A program made the position numbers and the translations under genes. This document shows, piece by piece, positions 45,463-53,956 of a stretch of DNA of 64,000 nt. Numbering within the stretch: position 1 is the stretch's first letter; each line of letters opens with the position of its first letter. This stretch comes from Alloacidobacterium dinghuense (GTDB taxonomy: Bacteria > Acidobacteriota > Terriglobia > Terriglobales > Acidobacteriaceae): positions 124,001-188,000 of the forward strand of contig NZ_CP060394.1 in assembly GCF_014274465.1 (NCBI RefSeq). Reading direction: 5' to 3'. Below the pieces are notes generated by a model that had not been told where the DNA came from, did no database searches, and worked only from the letters and a program-made list of their open reading frames with translations.

Positions 45463-48400
45463 TTAGAAGCTGAAGCGCGCCTGAAACGTAATGATTCTCG
45501 ATCCAAGTGCACTTCCCGCTTGGCCCAGCCCAGAGTTTGCAATGTTGTTCGAAATGCTGGTGGGGTTAATGTTCAGTGAATTAAAGATATTCAGGAAGTT
45601 GGCCTGAATTTCGATCTTTGCGTTTTCTCCAACCCCCGGAATCCTGGGCAGGCCGAATGCCTTGGCAAGGTTCATATCCACGTCACGGTACGTGGGACCG
45701 GGGAACGCGTTGCGGCCGATTCCCGGCGGAGGAATAAAGGCGGTTGCGAACTGTCCAGGATTATCTGCAATCGCATTGGCATAGTTCGGAACCGTGAAGT
45801 AGTTATTCGTGAACTGATCGTTGTTTGTGCCGGTATTCGAACTACCCGGGTTAGTGAAGTTGCTTCCGGTTTTGAAGGCGTCGTTGCTGGTGCTTTTGCC
45901 GCCGGTGCCGTTGTAGGAAGGCCGCAGATTCTGGAAGCCGTAGTTGCAAAGGTTGCAGTAGATCTGGTGCGGCGCGATATAGAACGGAGTCCAACCAAAG
46001 CCAGTGTGGTAGGTAAAGATGCCGCTGATCGTCCATCCGCCAGCGACCTTCTCCTTCCAGTCATTGCCGTGGAAAATGACGGGCTGCCAGATGCCGAACA
46101 GCTTGATGGTGTTTCTGATGTCGAAGTCCGATCGTCCGTAGGCAAACTGGGTGTTGTAAATATAGGGCGAGCGAAAGTACGGGCCCGAGTTCGTATCGAG
46201 GCTATGAGCCCAGGTGTACTGCCCCTCAAAAGAGAAGCCTTGCGAGAACTGATGCCTTAAGTCGGCGATCATCATGTTGTTGGTCGCTTTGCCCTGGTTG
46301 CCGGCAGTATTGACGCTGTTGACCAGAGGATTGAGCGGCGCACCGAGAGTGAACCCGTATCCGTTTGCGTCATAGTTGAACAAGAGGTGCTTGCCGGAGC
46401 TGCCCAGATAGGTAAGGGTTCCCACCCATGCATGCGATAGATCCATTTCTACTTCAAGAGACCAATGGTGCACATACTGCGTGGGCAGATTGTTCGTCAG
46501 TGCATTCAGGTTCGCGGCTCCCACCGTTGGCAGTCCGGCAGAATTAAATGTGGTAATCACGCTCGGGTTCGGCGGATACCCATTGATATTCGTTGGGCTT
46601 GAGGAAGTCGCGTAGAGAATATTCGGATTGATGTTGCTTGGACTGGTGCTGGTTCCCGGAACAGACGAGGTTCCCGGCGGGTTGAAGTCGTTGGCGTTCG
46701 CGTTCGCAATTTGCTCCTGGTTGTAGTTCAGACCGTAACCGCCGCGCCAAACGATCTTTCCGTTGTAAAAGTTCGGAGCCCAATTAAAGCCGACCTGTGG
46801 TCCAAAGTTGAGCTTTTGGGCGTTCCATGCGTTGATTCCGGGTTTGATGCTGATGCCAGTGAGAAAAGTGGAGCCGCTGCCGAAGCGAAGAACGCCCATG
46901 TTGCTGTTCTTATCGGAAAGCGGTCCGAAGTAAGAGTAGCGAAGACCTGCGGTCAGGGTCAGATTCGGACGAGCCTTCCAGTTGTCCTGGAAGAAGAAGC
47001 CCCAGATGTTCTGGCGGTTATCGTTGCGGAATCCGCCAGGAAAACCTGTCGTTGCCTGGAACGGTCCGCCTTCGGCTTGCGGAGCATCATTCAGGAAATC
47101 CCAGATGTTGTAGAAGGTGTAGTTCGGTGCGCCGATCGGGTCGTTCAGATAGTAGAGCCGTGTAACGTCACCCCCAAACTTCCAGGTCTGCGAGCCATGA
47201 ACCATAGTCGCGACGTCCTTATAGCCGTAGGTCCATTGATTCAGATGCGCAGGCGCGGTCACACCGAGTTGTCCGAGGGCGATGTTCCCAAAGTTGTTCG
47301 GCGAGCCGAACCACAGGATCTGGGGTAGCCCAAACGGAGCCTGAGGGTTGCTGCCCAGTTCGTTATAGCGCCACCCCGCAGCATTGGCGCGAGCTTCGTT
47401 CAGGAAGTTTGCGGAAAAAATGTGATTCCAGATGCCCGAGAAGGCGTCGTTTATTTGCTCATGGTGAAAGAGTTGGTAACCGAGGGCGCCGTTCAAATTG
47501 GTTTTGCTGGCTGGAACCCAATAGATGACAAAAGCCGCATGATCCTTGCTGCCAATCTGGCCATCCATGCGTCCGCTCCATTGCTGAAAGTTTGTGGTGG
47601 TAGGGTTGCTGACGGTGTACAAGGCAATATCGGGGACATTCGAAAGGCCGCTGCCGACGCCAGGGTTGGCGGGGCTTTGCCAGGTGAGGTCCTGCTTGCC
47701 TAGCCCGGTCGTCAGCGGCGAGCCGAGATTCAGGCCCTGACCGGCAATGGTCCTGCAGTTTACTCCTTCAGTGAGTCCGTACGCGTTGCATGTTGTTGAG
47801 CCGACCACGGTGCCGTTCACGCTTGAACCCGAAAAACCGAGAAATGTGGCAGCAATGCTGCCTGCAGGCGCCAGTCCGTTAAATTGGGAGGTTGGATACC
47901 ACTCGGTGCCGGTCGCCCCGATAGTCTGCGCTTGTTTCTCGTACGCGAAGAAGGCGTATAGCTTGTTTTTCCAGATGGGCCCCCCAATGCTGCCGCCCCA
48001 CTGGTTGTATCGATCCTCATCGCGGAGAAGACCGCGCTCCGCAGGAGTCTTCTTTGTCCCGTCTGCATTAAATGCCTCTACCGATCCCGGACCATTCCAA
48101 CGTTGATACGCATTCAGACCGGGGCGAGTGATCTGGTAGAAGAAGCTACCGTGCGGATTGTTCGCTCCGCTCTTGGTGATCATTTCGACTACGGCACCCG
48201 CGAAGCGGCCATTCTCCGCGTCGTAGGCGTTCGAAACAATCTTGAGATCGCCGATCGACTCCGGACTTGGAGTGATGACCGTAGCTCCGCCCCAGACCGC
48301 ACTATCCGTGCTGATACCGTCGATGGTGTAACCGTTATTCTCGAACTGGCCGCCGTTCACATTGGCCGAAGGGCCGTTTTCCGTGGCGAAGATACTGCTG

Positions 48401-49014
48401 GAATGCCCGAGGTTGCCGCCCCCTCCCGAGGAAGCGCCGGTCTGAGTGCCTGGAGCCTGAAATCCGCCGCCTCCGGCTGCCTGCGCACCATCGGAGAGAG
48501 CTCCGGGCGCCAGGCGAATGAGACTGGTGGGGTCGCGTTGATACACCGGCATGTGCTCGATCTGGTTGGCAGAGATGGACGTTTGAGTGTTCGCGGTCTC
48601 GGTATCGAGAGCCGACTGAGTGGAGGCATCGACGGTCACCGTCTGCGTTTCCACTCCTGGGTCCATCTGCACATTGACTGAGTTTGCCTGCTCCGGAATC
48701 AATTGCAAATTATTAAGATCTTTCTCTTGGAATCCATCCTTCGTGACGACGAGGGTGAAGGTATCCGGTGGCAATGCGTTGAAGTTGTAAACACCGCCGG
48801 CATCGCTGGTGCGAACCTGCTTTTCGTTGGTTGCGCTGTTAGTCAGGGTCAAGGTAGCGCCAGGAATCACCGCGCCAGAGGTATCAGTTACTACACCTTG
48901 AATCGAGGTACGGTACTGCGCGGAAGCCGTGAGGGCTGTGGCGCAGATTAAGACGAAAAGGGTCAGATAATGAATGCACCGTGCAAAAGGTGTTTGGTGG
49001 GGTATTTCCTGCAT
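45463..49014 (-). CDS. Oar-type TonB-dependent outer-membrane receptor
   Basis: 1183 residues from ATG 49014, which has GGAGG 5 bases upstream and begins directly with a signal peptide (YLTLFVLICATALTASAQ); a longer frame to 49110 lacks support. The N-terminal carboxypeptidase-regulatory-like domain (IQGVVTDTSGAVIPGATLTL) is followed by a plug (MPVYQRDPTSLIRLAPG) and a barrel ending RIITFQARFSF. Position next to GH39/LacI/GH3 suggests import of the oligosaccharide these enzymes cleave. It is separated from them by a terminator, so it has its own promoter, in a region with TTGCGCAA-type elements. Confidence 0.92.
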   Translation of the reverse strand: MQEIPHQTPFARCIHYLTLFVLICATALTASAQYRTSIQGVVTDTSGAVIPGATLTLTNSATNEKQVRTSDAGGVYNFNALPPDTFTLVVTKDGFQEKDLNNLQLIPEQANSVNVQMDPGVETQTVTVDASTQSALDTETANTQTSISANQIEHMPVYQRDPTSLIRLAPGALSDGAQAAGGGGFQAPGTQTGASSGGGGNLGHSSSIFATENGPSANVNGGQFENNGYTIDGISTDSAVWGGATVITPSPESIGDLKIVSNAYDAENGRFAGAVVEMITKSGANNPHGSFFYQITRPGLNAYQRWNGPGSVEAFNADGTKKTPAERGLLRDEDRYNQWGGSIGGPIWKNKLYAFFAYEKQAQTIGATGTEWYPTSQFNGLAPAGSIAATFLGFSGSSVNGTVVGSTTCNAYGLTEGVNCRTIAGQGLNLGSPLTTGLGKQDLTWQSPANPGVGSGLSNVPDIALYTVSNPTTTNFQQWSGRMDGQIGSKDHAAFVIYWVPASKTNLNGALGYQLFHHEQINDAFSGIWNHIFSANFLNEARANAAGWRYNELGSNPQAPFGLPQILWFGSPNNFGNIALGQLGVTAPAHLNQWTYGYKDVATMVHGSQTWKFGGDVTRLYYLNDPIGAPNYTFYNIWDFLNDAPQAEGGPFQATTGFPGGFRNDNRQNIWGFFFQDNWKARPNLTLTAGLRYSYFGPLSDKNSNMGVLRFGSGSTFLTGISIKPGINAWNAQKLNFGPQVGFNWAPNFYNGKIVWRGGYGLNYNQEQIANANANDFNPPGTSSVPGTSTSPSNINPNILYATSSSPTNINGYPPNPSVITTFNSAGLPTVGAANLNALTNNLPTQYVHHWSLEVEMDLSHAWVGTLTYLGSSGKHLLFNYDANGYGFTLGAPLNPLVNSVNTAGNQGKATNNMMIADLRHQFSQGFSFEGQYTWAHSLDTNSGPYFRSPYIYNTQFAYGRSDFDIRNTIKLFGIWQPVIFHGNDWKEKVAGGWTISGIFTYHTGFGWTPFYIAPHQIYCNLCNYGFQNLRPSYNGTGGKSTSNDAFKTGSNFTNPGSSNTGTNNDQFTNNYFTVPNYANAIADNPGQFATAFIPPPGIGRNAFPGPTYRDVDMNLAKAFGLPRIPGVGENAKIEIQANFLNIFNSLNINPTSISNNIANSGLGQAGSALGSRIITFQARFSF

Positions 49015-49067
49015 ATTGCCTCCAAATTGAGTTGCTTCGTTCTTTTTTAGTTGTGCTGAGTTATAAC

Positions 49068-49087
49068 TTGCGCAACCGATTGTGCAA
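49068..49087. promoter_or_regulatory. Two LacI-operator-like boxes upstream of the TonB receptor
   Basis: The perfect palindrome TTGCGCAA (49068-49075) and near-copy TTGTGCAA (49080-49087) lie 12 bp apart, 54-73 bp before the receptor start. CG-centred palindromes of this size are typical LacI-family operators, and a LacI gene lies in the neighbouring operon. Confidence 0.4.
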
Positions 49088-49217
49088 ACAGCAACCTGTA
49101 ACATCGGCAAAATACGGCTGTCAAATTCGAGGGAGTTGTCGCGCGCGGAAGTATCAGAAGCAAAGTCATCAGCTTCACGGCGAAGAGAACAGAGTCTCTG
49201 GCAAGAGTTGAGTTAAA

Positions 49218-49264
49218 ACTGCCGTCTTAGGCCCCGGGCATCGAGACAGACCCAATACGGCAGT
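49218..49264. other. Long-range inverted repeat in the 351-bp divergent region
   Basis: ACTGCCGT (49218-49225) pairs with ACGGCAGT (49257-49264) around a 31-base interior containing GGCCCCGGGC. It could be a structured leader, a terminator-like hairpin or chance. A T-run lies further on (49317-49324). No gene is supported between 49015 and 49365. Confidence 0.25.
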
Positions 49265-49344
49265 CACAACGACACTTTGATGCCCTGCGCTATCACTTGG
49301 AATCATGGCACTTCAATTTTTTTTGTTGCCATGTCGAATACTTT

Positions 49345-49365
49345 AATGTTACCGTGTGTAACGTT
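49345..49365 (+). promoter_or_regulatory. Candidate BlaI-type operator
   Basis: GTTAC-CGTGT-GTAAC (49348-49362) is a perfect 5-bp dyad, extendable to AA.GTTAC...GTAAC.TT with one mismatch pair. It ends 3 bases before the repressor ATG at 49366. Autorepression is usual for BlaI/MecI proteins, whose sites are short dyads of this kind. Confidence 0.5.
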
Positions 49366-49776
49366 ATGATTAGTAGCGATGCAAATGGACATGATCCTGT
49401 TGAGCTCGGGGAACTAGAGCTGAGCGTGATGCAGCTGATCTGGCAGCATGCGGCAGAAAATGGCGCGATCAGCGCGGAGCAGGTACGTAAGGATCTAGGA
49501 CGTCCACTGAAGGACTCGACGATTCGCACCGTCCTGCGGCGTCTCGAAGAAAAGGGCTACCTGACACACACCGTTGAGGGCCGCACGTATTTCTATCGTC
49601 CGGCTGAGGCGAGGCAGAGGGTGGCTGGTCGTGCTGTAAAGCGCATCATCGACTGGTTCTGCGATGGATCGGTGGAAGCCCTGCTGGTGGGCATGGTCGA
49701 CTCGGAAGTGCTGGATCAGAAGGAATTGACGCGCCTAGCAGAAAGAATTGCGGCGGCAAAGAAAGGAAAACGATGA
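49366..49776 (+). CDS. BlaI/MecI/CopY-family transcriptional repressor
   Basis: 136 residues from ATG 49366. An upstream in-frame start (49297) would run through the apparent operator. The winged helix is ELGELELSVMQLIWQHAAEN, SAEQVRKDLGR, STIRTVLRRLEEKGYLTHTV, GRTYFYRPA, the standard BlaI signature, followed by the dimerisation helices. It overlaps the M56 peptidase gene by 4 bp (ATGA), the classical repressor-sensor pair. In BlaR/BlaI systems the peptidase triggers repressor cleavage. What this pair senses is not known. Confidence 0.9.
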   Translation: MISSDANGHDPVELGELELSVMQLIWQHAAENGAISAEQVRKDLGRPLKDSTIRTVLRRLEEKGYLTHTVEGRTYFYRPAEARQRVAGRAVKRIIDWFCDGSVEALLVGMVDSEVLDQKELTRLAERIAAAKKGKR

Positions 49777-51593
49777 TGATGATGGCGTGGGTGCTCGAAT
49801 CCGCTCTTCGTTCTTTGGCGATGGCAGTGATTGTGTGGTCGGGTATCAAGATGCTGCGTGTGCGCAACGTAGCTGTGCAGAAGACGGCTTGGGTGCTGGT
49901 TCTGTTGGCGGCCGTCGCCATGCCGGGACTTGTAGGTTGGCGCTTGCCGCAATCGCGGGCGGCGGTGGTTGTGCCGGTTCAAAGATTCGTGCCTCGGGCG
50001 GCAAGCGTACATGATCCTGGGCCACCTTCAAGCGCGGCGCTGAGCACAACGACGATCACGGTGAGTACCTCGTCCACAGTGACCCCGGTTAACCGCTGGG
50101 ATCACATCCCGTGGAAGGAATTGATCGTTCCCGCTTATCTTGCCATCTGTGCTGTGCTGCTGTTGCGGCTTTTGTTTGGGTTGGGGATGGCGCTCCGCAT
50201 TCTGCATCGTGCGGAAGAGGCGTCGCCGCTGCTTGAGCCGCGCGCATCGGTTTGCATCAGTGGCGACATACAGACACCAGTGACGATTGGATCCACCATC
50301 GTACTGCCGGAGGCGCACGAGGACTGGAATCTGCATAAGCTGCGTGTTGTGCTCGCGCATGAGCGCTCGCATGTGCGGCAGGGCGATTTTTATCTGCAGC
50401 TGATTGCGGGGCTGCATGTAGTGTTCTTCTGGTTTAGTCCTTTGAGCTGGTGGTTGAAGAAAGAGATATCCGACTTAGGTGAGGCGATTAGCGACCGGGC
50501 TGCTTTGGAAGAGGCGCAGAGCCGCTCCAACTATGCTGAAGTGCTGATCGAGTTTGCCGCCATACGGCGCAGGCCGCTGGCCGGAGTGGCCATGGCGCGA
50601 TCGAGCAACATTCGCAGGCGCATCGACCGCCTGTTGGTTGAGCAGAAATTCCGTGGCGCATTTACTACGTGCAAGTGGCACCTGGCGGCGGCTGCGACAT
50701 TGGTTCCGGTGGCGCTGGTTGCAGCGATTGCGCTTGTGCATGTTGAGGCAGCGGAAGCAATGCAGACACCGGTCGCTGCGCTGCGGCAGGTTGTTCCGGT
50801 TGCGCAGACGATTGCGACGCTGCCCACCCTCGCCGTGCACGCAGCGATTCCGGCAGCCGCAGTGGATCCGGTCACGCCTGTAGAGGCGCAAGCGAAAGCC
50901 GCAACTGATTCGACTCAGATTCAAATCGCAGATGATGACGAAAACTCCTATGCGATTGTGAGCGGCGACTCAGGCAATGTGATGGGCTCATGGCATTCCG
51001 GGAACTCCTTCGATCGGGTTAAGAGCAAAATGCATGGGAATTACATCTGGTTTGAGCGCGATGGCAAATCCTATGTGATCGACGATCCGGCATTGGTTGC
51101 GCAGGCACGAGGATACTTTAAGCCGATCGAGGAACTTGGCCGGCAGCAAGGAGAGTTGGGCGAAGAGCAAGGACGCCTGGGGGAGGAGCAAGGACGGCTC
51201 GGAGAAATGCAAGCCAAAGCGGCGGCTACGCCTCCTGACTTCTCGAAAGAAATGGCTGATCTACAGGCCGCTCTCAAGGATTTGCAGCAACACAAGCTCC
51301 AGGCAGAAGTAAAGGAAGACGATCTTAGCGAGATGCAGGGCAAGCTGGCAGAACTGCAAAGCAAAATTGCAGAGATGCAAGGCAAGTTTGGCGACGCGCA
51401 GGCGAAGATCGGTGAGAAACAGGCAGAATTTGGCGACCAGCAGGCTAAGCTCGGGGAACAGCAGGCGAAGCTGGGGGAGAGACAGGCGGTACTCGGCGCA
51501 CAACAAGCAACGTTTTCCAAGGTGGCTGAGCAGAAGATGAAGTCACTGATTGACAGCGCCATGCAGCAGGGAAAAGCGCGGCCTGTCGAGTAG
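49773..51593 (+). CDS. M56-family (BlaR1-like) membrane metallopeptidase with heptad-repeat C-terminus
   Basis: 606 residues. There are about four TM helices in the first ~310 residues. Zinc site H196-E-R-S-H200 (VLAHERSHVRQGD) and downstream E237 (DLGEAISD) are typical of M56. After the last helix (~residues 300-325), the periplasmic part has no penicillin-binding domain. Instead it contains a small region (YAIVSGDSGNVMGSW, YIWFERDGKSYVIDDPA) and two blocks of heptads of the form LGEEQGR/LGEQQAK (~450-475 and ~525-590) that predict a long coiled coil. It is coupled to the upstream BlaI gene and followed by a terminator. Likely a membrane sensor protease; its ligand is unknown. Confidence 0.88.
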   Translation: MMMMAWVLESALRSLAMAVIVWSGIKMLRVRNVAVQKTAWVLVLLAAVAMPGLVGWRLPQSRAAVVVPVQRFVPRAASVHDPGPPSSAALSTTTITVSTSSTVTPVNRWDHIPWKELIVPAYLAICAVLLLRLLFGLGMALRILHRAEEASPLLEPRASVCISGDIQTPVTIGSTIVLPEAHEDWNLHKLRVVLAHERSHVRQGDFYLQLIAGLHVVFFWFSPLSWWLKKEISDLGEAISDRAALEEAQSRSNYAEVLIEFAAIRRRPLAGVAMARSSNIRRRIDRLLVEQKFRGAFTTCKWHLAAAATLVPVALVAAIALVHVEAAEAMQTPVAALRQVVPVAQTIATLPTLAVHAAIPAAAVDPVTPVEAQAKAATDSTQIQIADDDENSYAIVSGDSGNVMGSWHSGNSFDRVKSKMHGNYIWFERDGKSYVIDDPALVAQARGYFKPIEELGRQQGELGEEQGRLGEEQGRLGEMQAKAAATPPDFSKEMADLQAALKDLQQHKLQAEVKEDDLSEMQGKLAELQSKIAEMQGKFGDAQAKIGEKQAEFGDQQAKLGEQQAKLGERQAVLGAQQATFSKVAEQKMKSLIDSAMQQGKARPVE

Positions 51594-51607
51594 TCCTTGA
51601 TTCCAGA

Positions 51608-51646
51608 AGAAAAGCCCTGCGTTCCACGACGGCGCAGGGCTTTTCT
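51608..51646. terminator. Bidirectional intrinsic terminator
   Basis: A perfect 14-bp stem, AGAAAAGCCCTGCG (51608-51621) with CGCAGGGCTTTTCT (51633-51646), ends in A/T tracts on both sides. It lies 15 bp after the M56 gene and 11 bp beyond the end of the minus-strand pseudogene. Confidence 0.9.
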
Positions 51647-51657
51647 GTTGTCATGAA

Positions 51658-52257
51658 TTAGACGTAAAGCTTGGCTTTTTCAACCGCTAGCTTATTCAGC
51701 GCGGCCCGACGTTCCTTGCCGTATTTGTGCAGGGCTTTGTTCTTTGGTTTTTCGGCGATGGCGTTAGTTGTCTGCATTACGCCATCAATCCACTCCCGCA
51801 GACTCTTGTCCGCCGAGGCTTTTCCTAGATTCACTATCTTGGGAATGGCACTCAGGTATTGCAGCTATTGCCACTCATCCGCCGCATGGCTCACCCAGGA
51901 AATGTAGCCTCCCGGCAAGATCTGCCGCGGAGCTTTGAGCGCGCCGGTGAAGCTGTAACGTGTTCCGGGCGTCTCCAGGGGATCGTAGAAGTGCGGGGTG
52001 ATGAAGTCGGATACGACGACGCCATTGATCGTGTATCCGTACTTGTCGTCTTCGCAGGGGTCGCAGGCTTCCACCAGATAGCCATACTGACCAGTGCCGT
52101 CGACGATCTTTTTCGCTTTAATTTCAATTGCGACGGAAGACTGCAGGCGATTGCCGTAGGGATCAACCAGCATCTCGATCGTTTCGTGACTGGCTGCGAT
52201 GGTCCATCCGTCGTTTTGCGGAGTGGCAATGACTTTTGCGTAAGGCGTTATCCGACT
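51658..52257 (-). pseudogene. Decayed gene: 5'-truncated, with in-frame amber codon
   Basis: One continuous minus-strand frame reads SRITPYAKVIATPQNDGWTI, then ASHETIEMLVDPYGNR, then GVVVSDFITPHFYDPLETPG, then ILPGGYISWVSHAADEWQ. It meets TAG at 51867-51865 and continues LQYLSAIPKIVNLGKASADK to TAA at 51660-51658. The sequence reads as coding on both sides of the TAG, which is one transition from CAG (Gln). There is no start codon before the conserved part: the frame emerges directly after the stop of the TPR gene. The ASHE..EM..DP.GN segment recalls an uncharacterised, metalloprotease-like family. A shorter intact frame (51865-52173) could still be translated. Confidence 0.6.
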
Positions 52258-52262
52258 GCAGG

Positions 52263-53789
52263 TTATTGGCTCGTAGCCGGCGACGATGCGGGTATTTCTT
52301 CGAGCTGGTATCGCTTCTTCTGCGTACCTTCCGTTTGTGCGGCAGTTCGCAGATCGGTCAATTGCTTGAGCAAAGCCGGGACCTGATCTTTCTCATCGGT
52401 TTTGCGGAGCGCGAGAATCAGGTGATAGATCGCCTGCTGATCTTTCGGATCGATGGCGAGAGCTGCGCGAGACTCTCTTACGGCGAACTGAGTCTGGCCG
52501 TTCTGCAGATAAAGCGTCGCTAGAAGGTCATGGGCGGTGACCATATGGGGATCTAGCTTGGCGGCACGCTCGGCCGCTGTTACTGCCTCTTTATATTCGG
52601 GAGTGCCTTCTGTTTGGCCCTGCTGCGAAAGTGCTTCCGCCAGGAGGTATTGCGTGAGTGCGTCGTCGGGATGAGCTTTGGCAGCGGCGCGGAAAGTGCT
52701 CAGAGCCTCGCTCGATTTATGTTCCTGTGATTCGACCAGGCCTTCTGCCACGCCGGTAAAGGAAAGGTTGGGATCGAGACGATTGGCGGTTTCGAAATCG
52801 GAAGCTGCGTTGCTGAATTGGCCGAGCTGGGCGTGGAGTACCCCGCGCGCAACGTAGAGGCGAGCTTCCTTCGGCAATTGCGTGAGGCCGGCGTTGAGGA
52901 TGTCGATGCCCACTTGCATCGATGCGTGGTCGAAGGAGATGGAAGCGAAATTGAGGTAAGCGTCAACGTTTTTCGTGTTGGCGAGAATTGCCTTCCTCAG
53001 CAGTTGAACCGCGTGCGATGTGTCATTGGTGGATTCATCGATGTTCGCGGCCAGGAGCAGTGCATTCTCTTCGGGCGGGGAAGAATCAAGTGCTGGCTGC
53101 AGCGTTGCCAGCGCATCTGAGGCGCGGTTCGCTTTCCACTGTGCAATCGCAAGATTCAAACGGATGCGTTGACTGTCGGGCTGCAAATTGAGCGCCTGCT
53201 GAAATACCGGAATCGACTCGTCATATCGACTCAGCATGGCGAGGCAGGCAGCATAGGCTCCGAGACCGTTGGGTTGATTTGCCAGGGCCTGTGAACCTCT
53301 TTCGAAATCGGAAACGGCATCGGTGCAATTCTTCTCGCGGTATTCAAGAAAACCGAGCATGGCGTGCGATGTGGGGTCGGTCGGCCGTTGAGCCAGAATC
53401 TGAAGAGCGAACGCTTTTGCTTTGGGGCTTCCCGCCTGGAATTCGATTTGCGCGGCGCCTTCGAGAGCCGGCAAGTAGGAAGAGTCTAATGTGAGTGCGT
53501 GCTCGAATGCTTTGAGTGCCGATGCTGGCTCGTTTTTGCCGGAGTAGGCCATGCCTTGGAGTGTCCAGAGGCGCTTGTCTTCGGGAGCCTGTTTGAGTGC
53601 GGAGTCGGATAGAGTTAATGCTTCATCGAACTGATGGTTCTGTAAGGCATGGACAATCGGGCCGACTGGCGATGTTTGTGAAATCGCGTGCGCGATGGGT
53701 AGCAATGAACAAATTAGCAGGAGGAGGGTTCGAGAGGCTTTGATGATGCTGCTCTGCCGCACCTTAATTTTGGATTCCCGGCTGACCAC
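52263..53789 (-). CDS. Exported tetratricopeptide-repeat protein
   Basis: 508 residues with a signal peptide (TLLLLICSLLPIAHAISQ) followed by roughly ten to twelve TPR units covering most of the protein (ALQNHQFDEALTLSDSALKQ, MLSRYDESIPVFQQALNL, QLGQFSNAASDFETANRLDP). The last ~25 residues are low complexity. It lies on the same strand as, and 167 bp downstream of, the TonB receptor at 53957-57406, with a long hairpin between them. Exported TPR proteins frequently accompany such receptors in Acidobacteria. A scaffold role in the periplasm is inference. Its 3' end abuts a truncated pseudogene. Confidence 0.82.
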   Translation of the reverse strand: MVSRESKIKVRQSSIIKASRTLLLLICSLLPIAHAISQTSPVGPIVHALQNHQFDEALTLSDSALKQAPEDKRLWTLQGMAYSGKNEPASALKAFEHALTLDSSYLPALEGAAQIEFQAGSPKAKAFALQILAQRPTDPTSHAMLGFLEYREKNCTDAVSDFERGSQALANQPNGLGAYAACLAMLSRYDESIPVFQQALNLQPDSQRIRLNLAIAQWKANRASDALATLQPALDSSPPEENALLLAANIDESTNDTSHAVQLLRKAILANTKNVDAYLNFASISFDHASMQVGIDILNAGLTQLPKEARLYVARGVLHAQLGQFSNAASDFETANRLDPNLSFTGVAEGLVESQEHKSSEALSTFRAAAKAHPDDALTQYLLAEALSQQGQTEGTPEYKEAVTAAERAAKLDPHMVTAHDLLATLYLQNGQTQFAVRESRAALAIDPKDQQAIYHLILALRKTDEKDQVPALLKQLTDLRTAAQTEGTQKKRYQLEEIPASSPATSQ

Positions 53790-53892
53790 GATAGCTGCTT
53801 CTCATCATACTTCCGGTCAGCGACCTGAAGTGAGGCAGTGGAACAAATACAAAGCAGACGGCTGAAGGATCAAGGCCCGAGCGATGAATTAG

Positions 53893-53935
53893 GCCACATT
53901 GGCGAGCATGCTGGTCCAATGCTCGCCAATGTGGC
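53893..53935 (-). terminator. Very long perfect hairpin after the TonB receptor gene
   Basis: A perfect 17-bp stem, GCCACATTGGCGAGCAT (53893-53909) with its exact complement (53919-53935), and a 9-base loop. It begins 21 bp past the receptor stop on the minus strand. There is no U-tract, so it may instead be an mRNA 3'-stabilising or processing structure that separates receptor and TPR gene expression. Confidence 0.55.
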
Positions 53936-53956
53936 ACGGGGAAAATCTGAAAGTCG

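Noticed and set aside
49773-51593. Beta-lactam resistance sensor (BlaR1 proper)
   Set aside because: No penicillin-binding sensor motif (SxxK/SxN/KTG set) is visible in the periplasmic part and no beta-lactamase gene is present.
51671-51907. 78-codon plus-strand frame after the M56 gene
   Set aside because: It lies past the terminator and antisense to the pseudogene, with no domain and no ribosome site.
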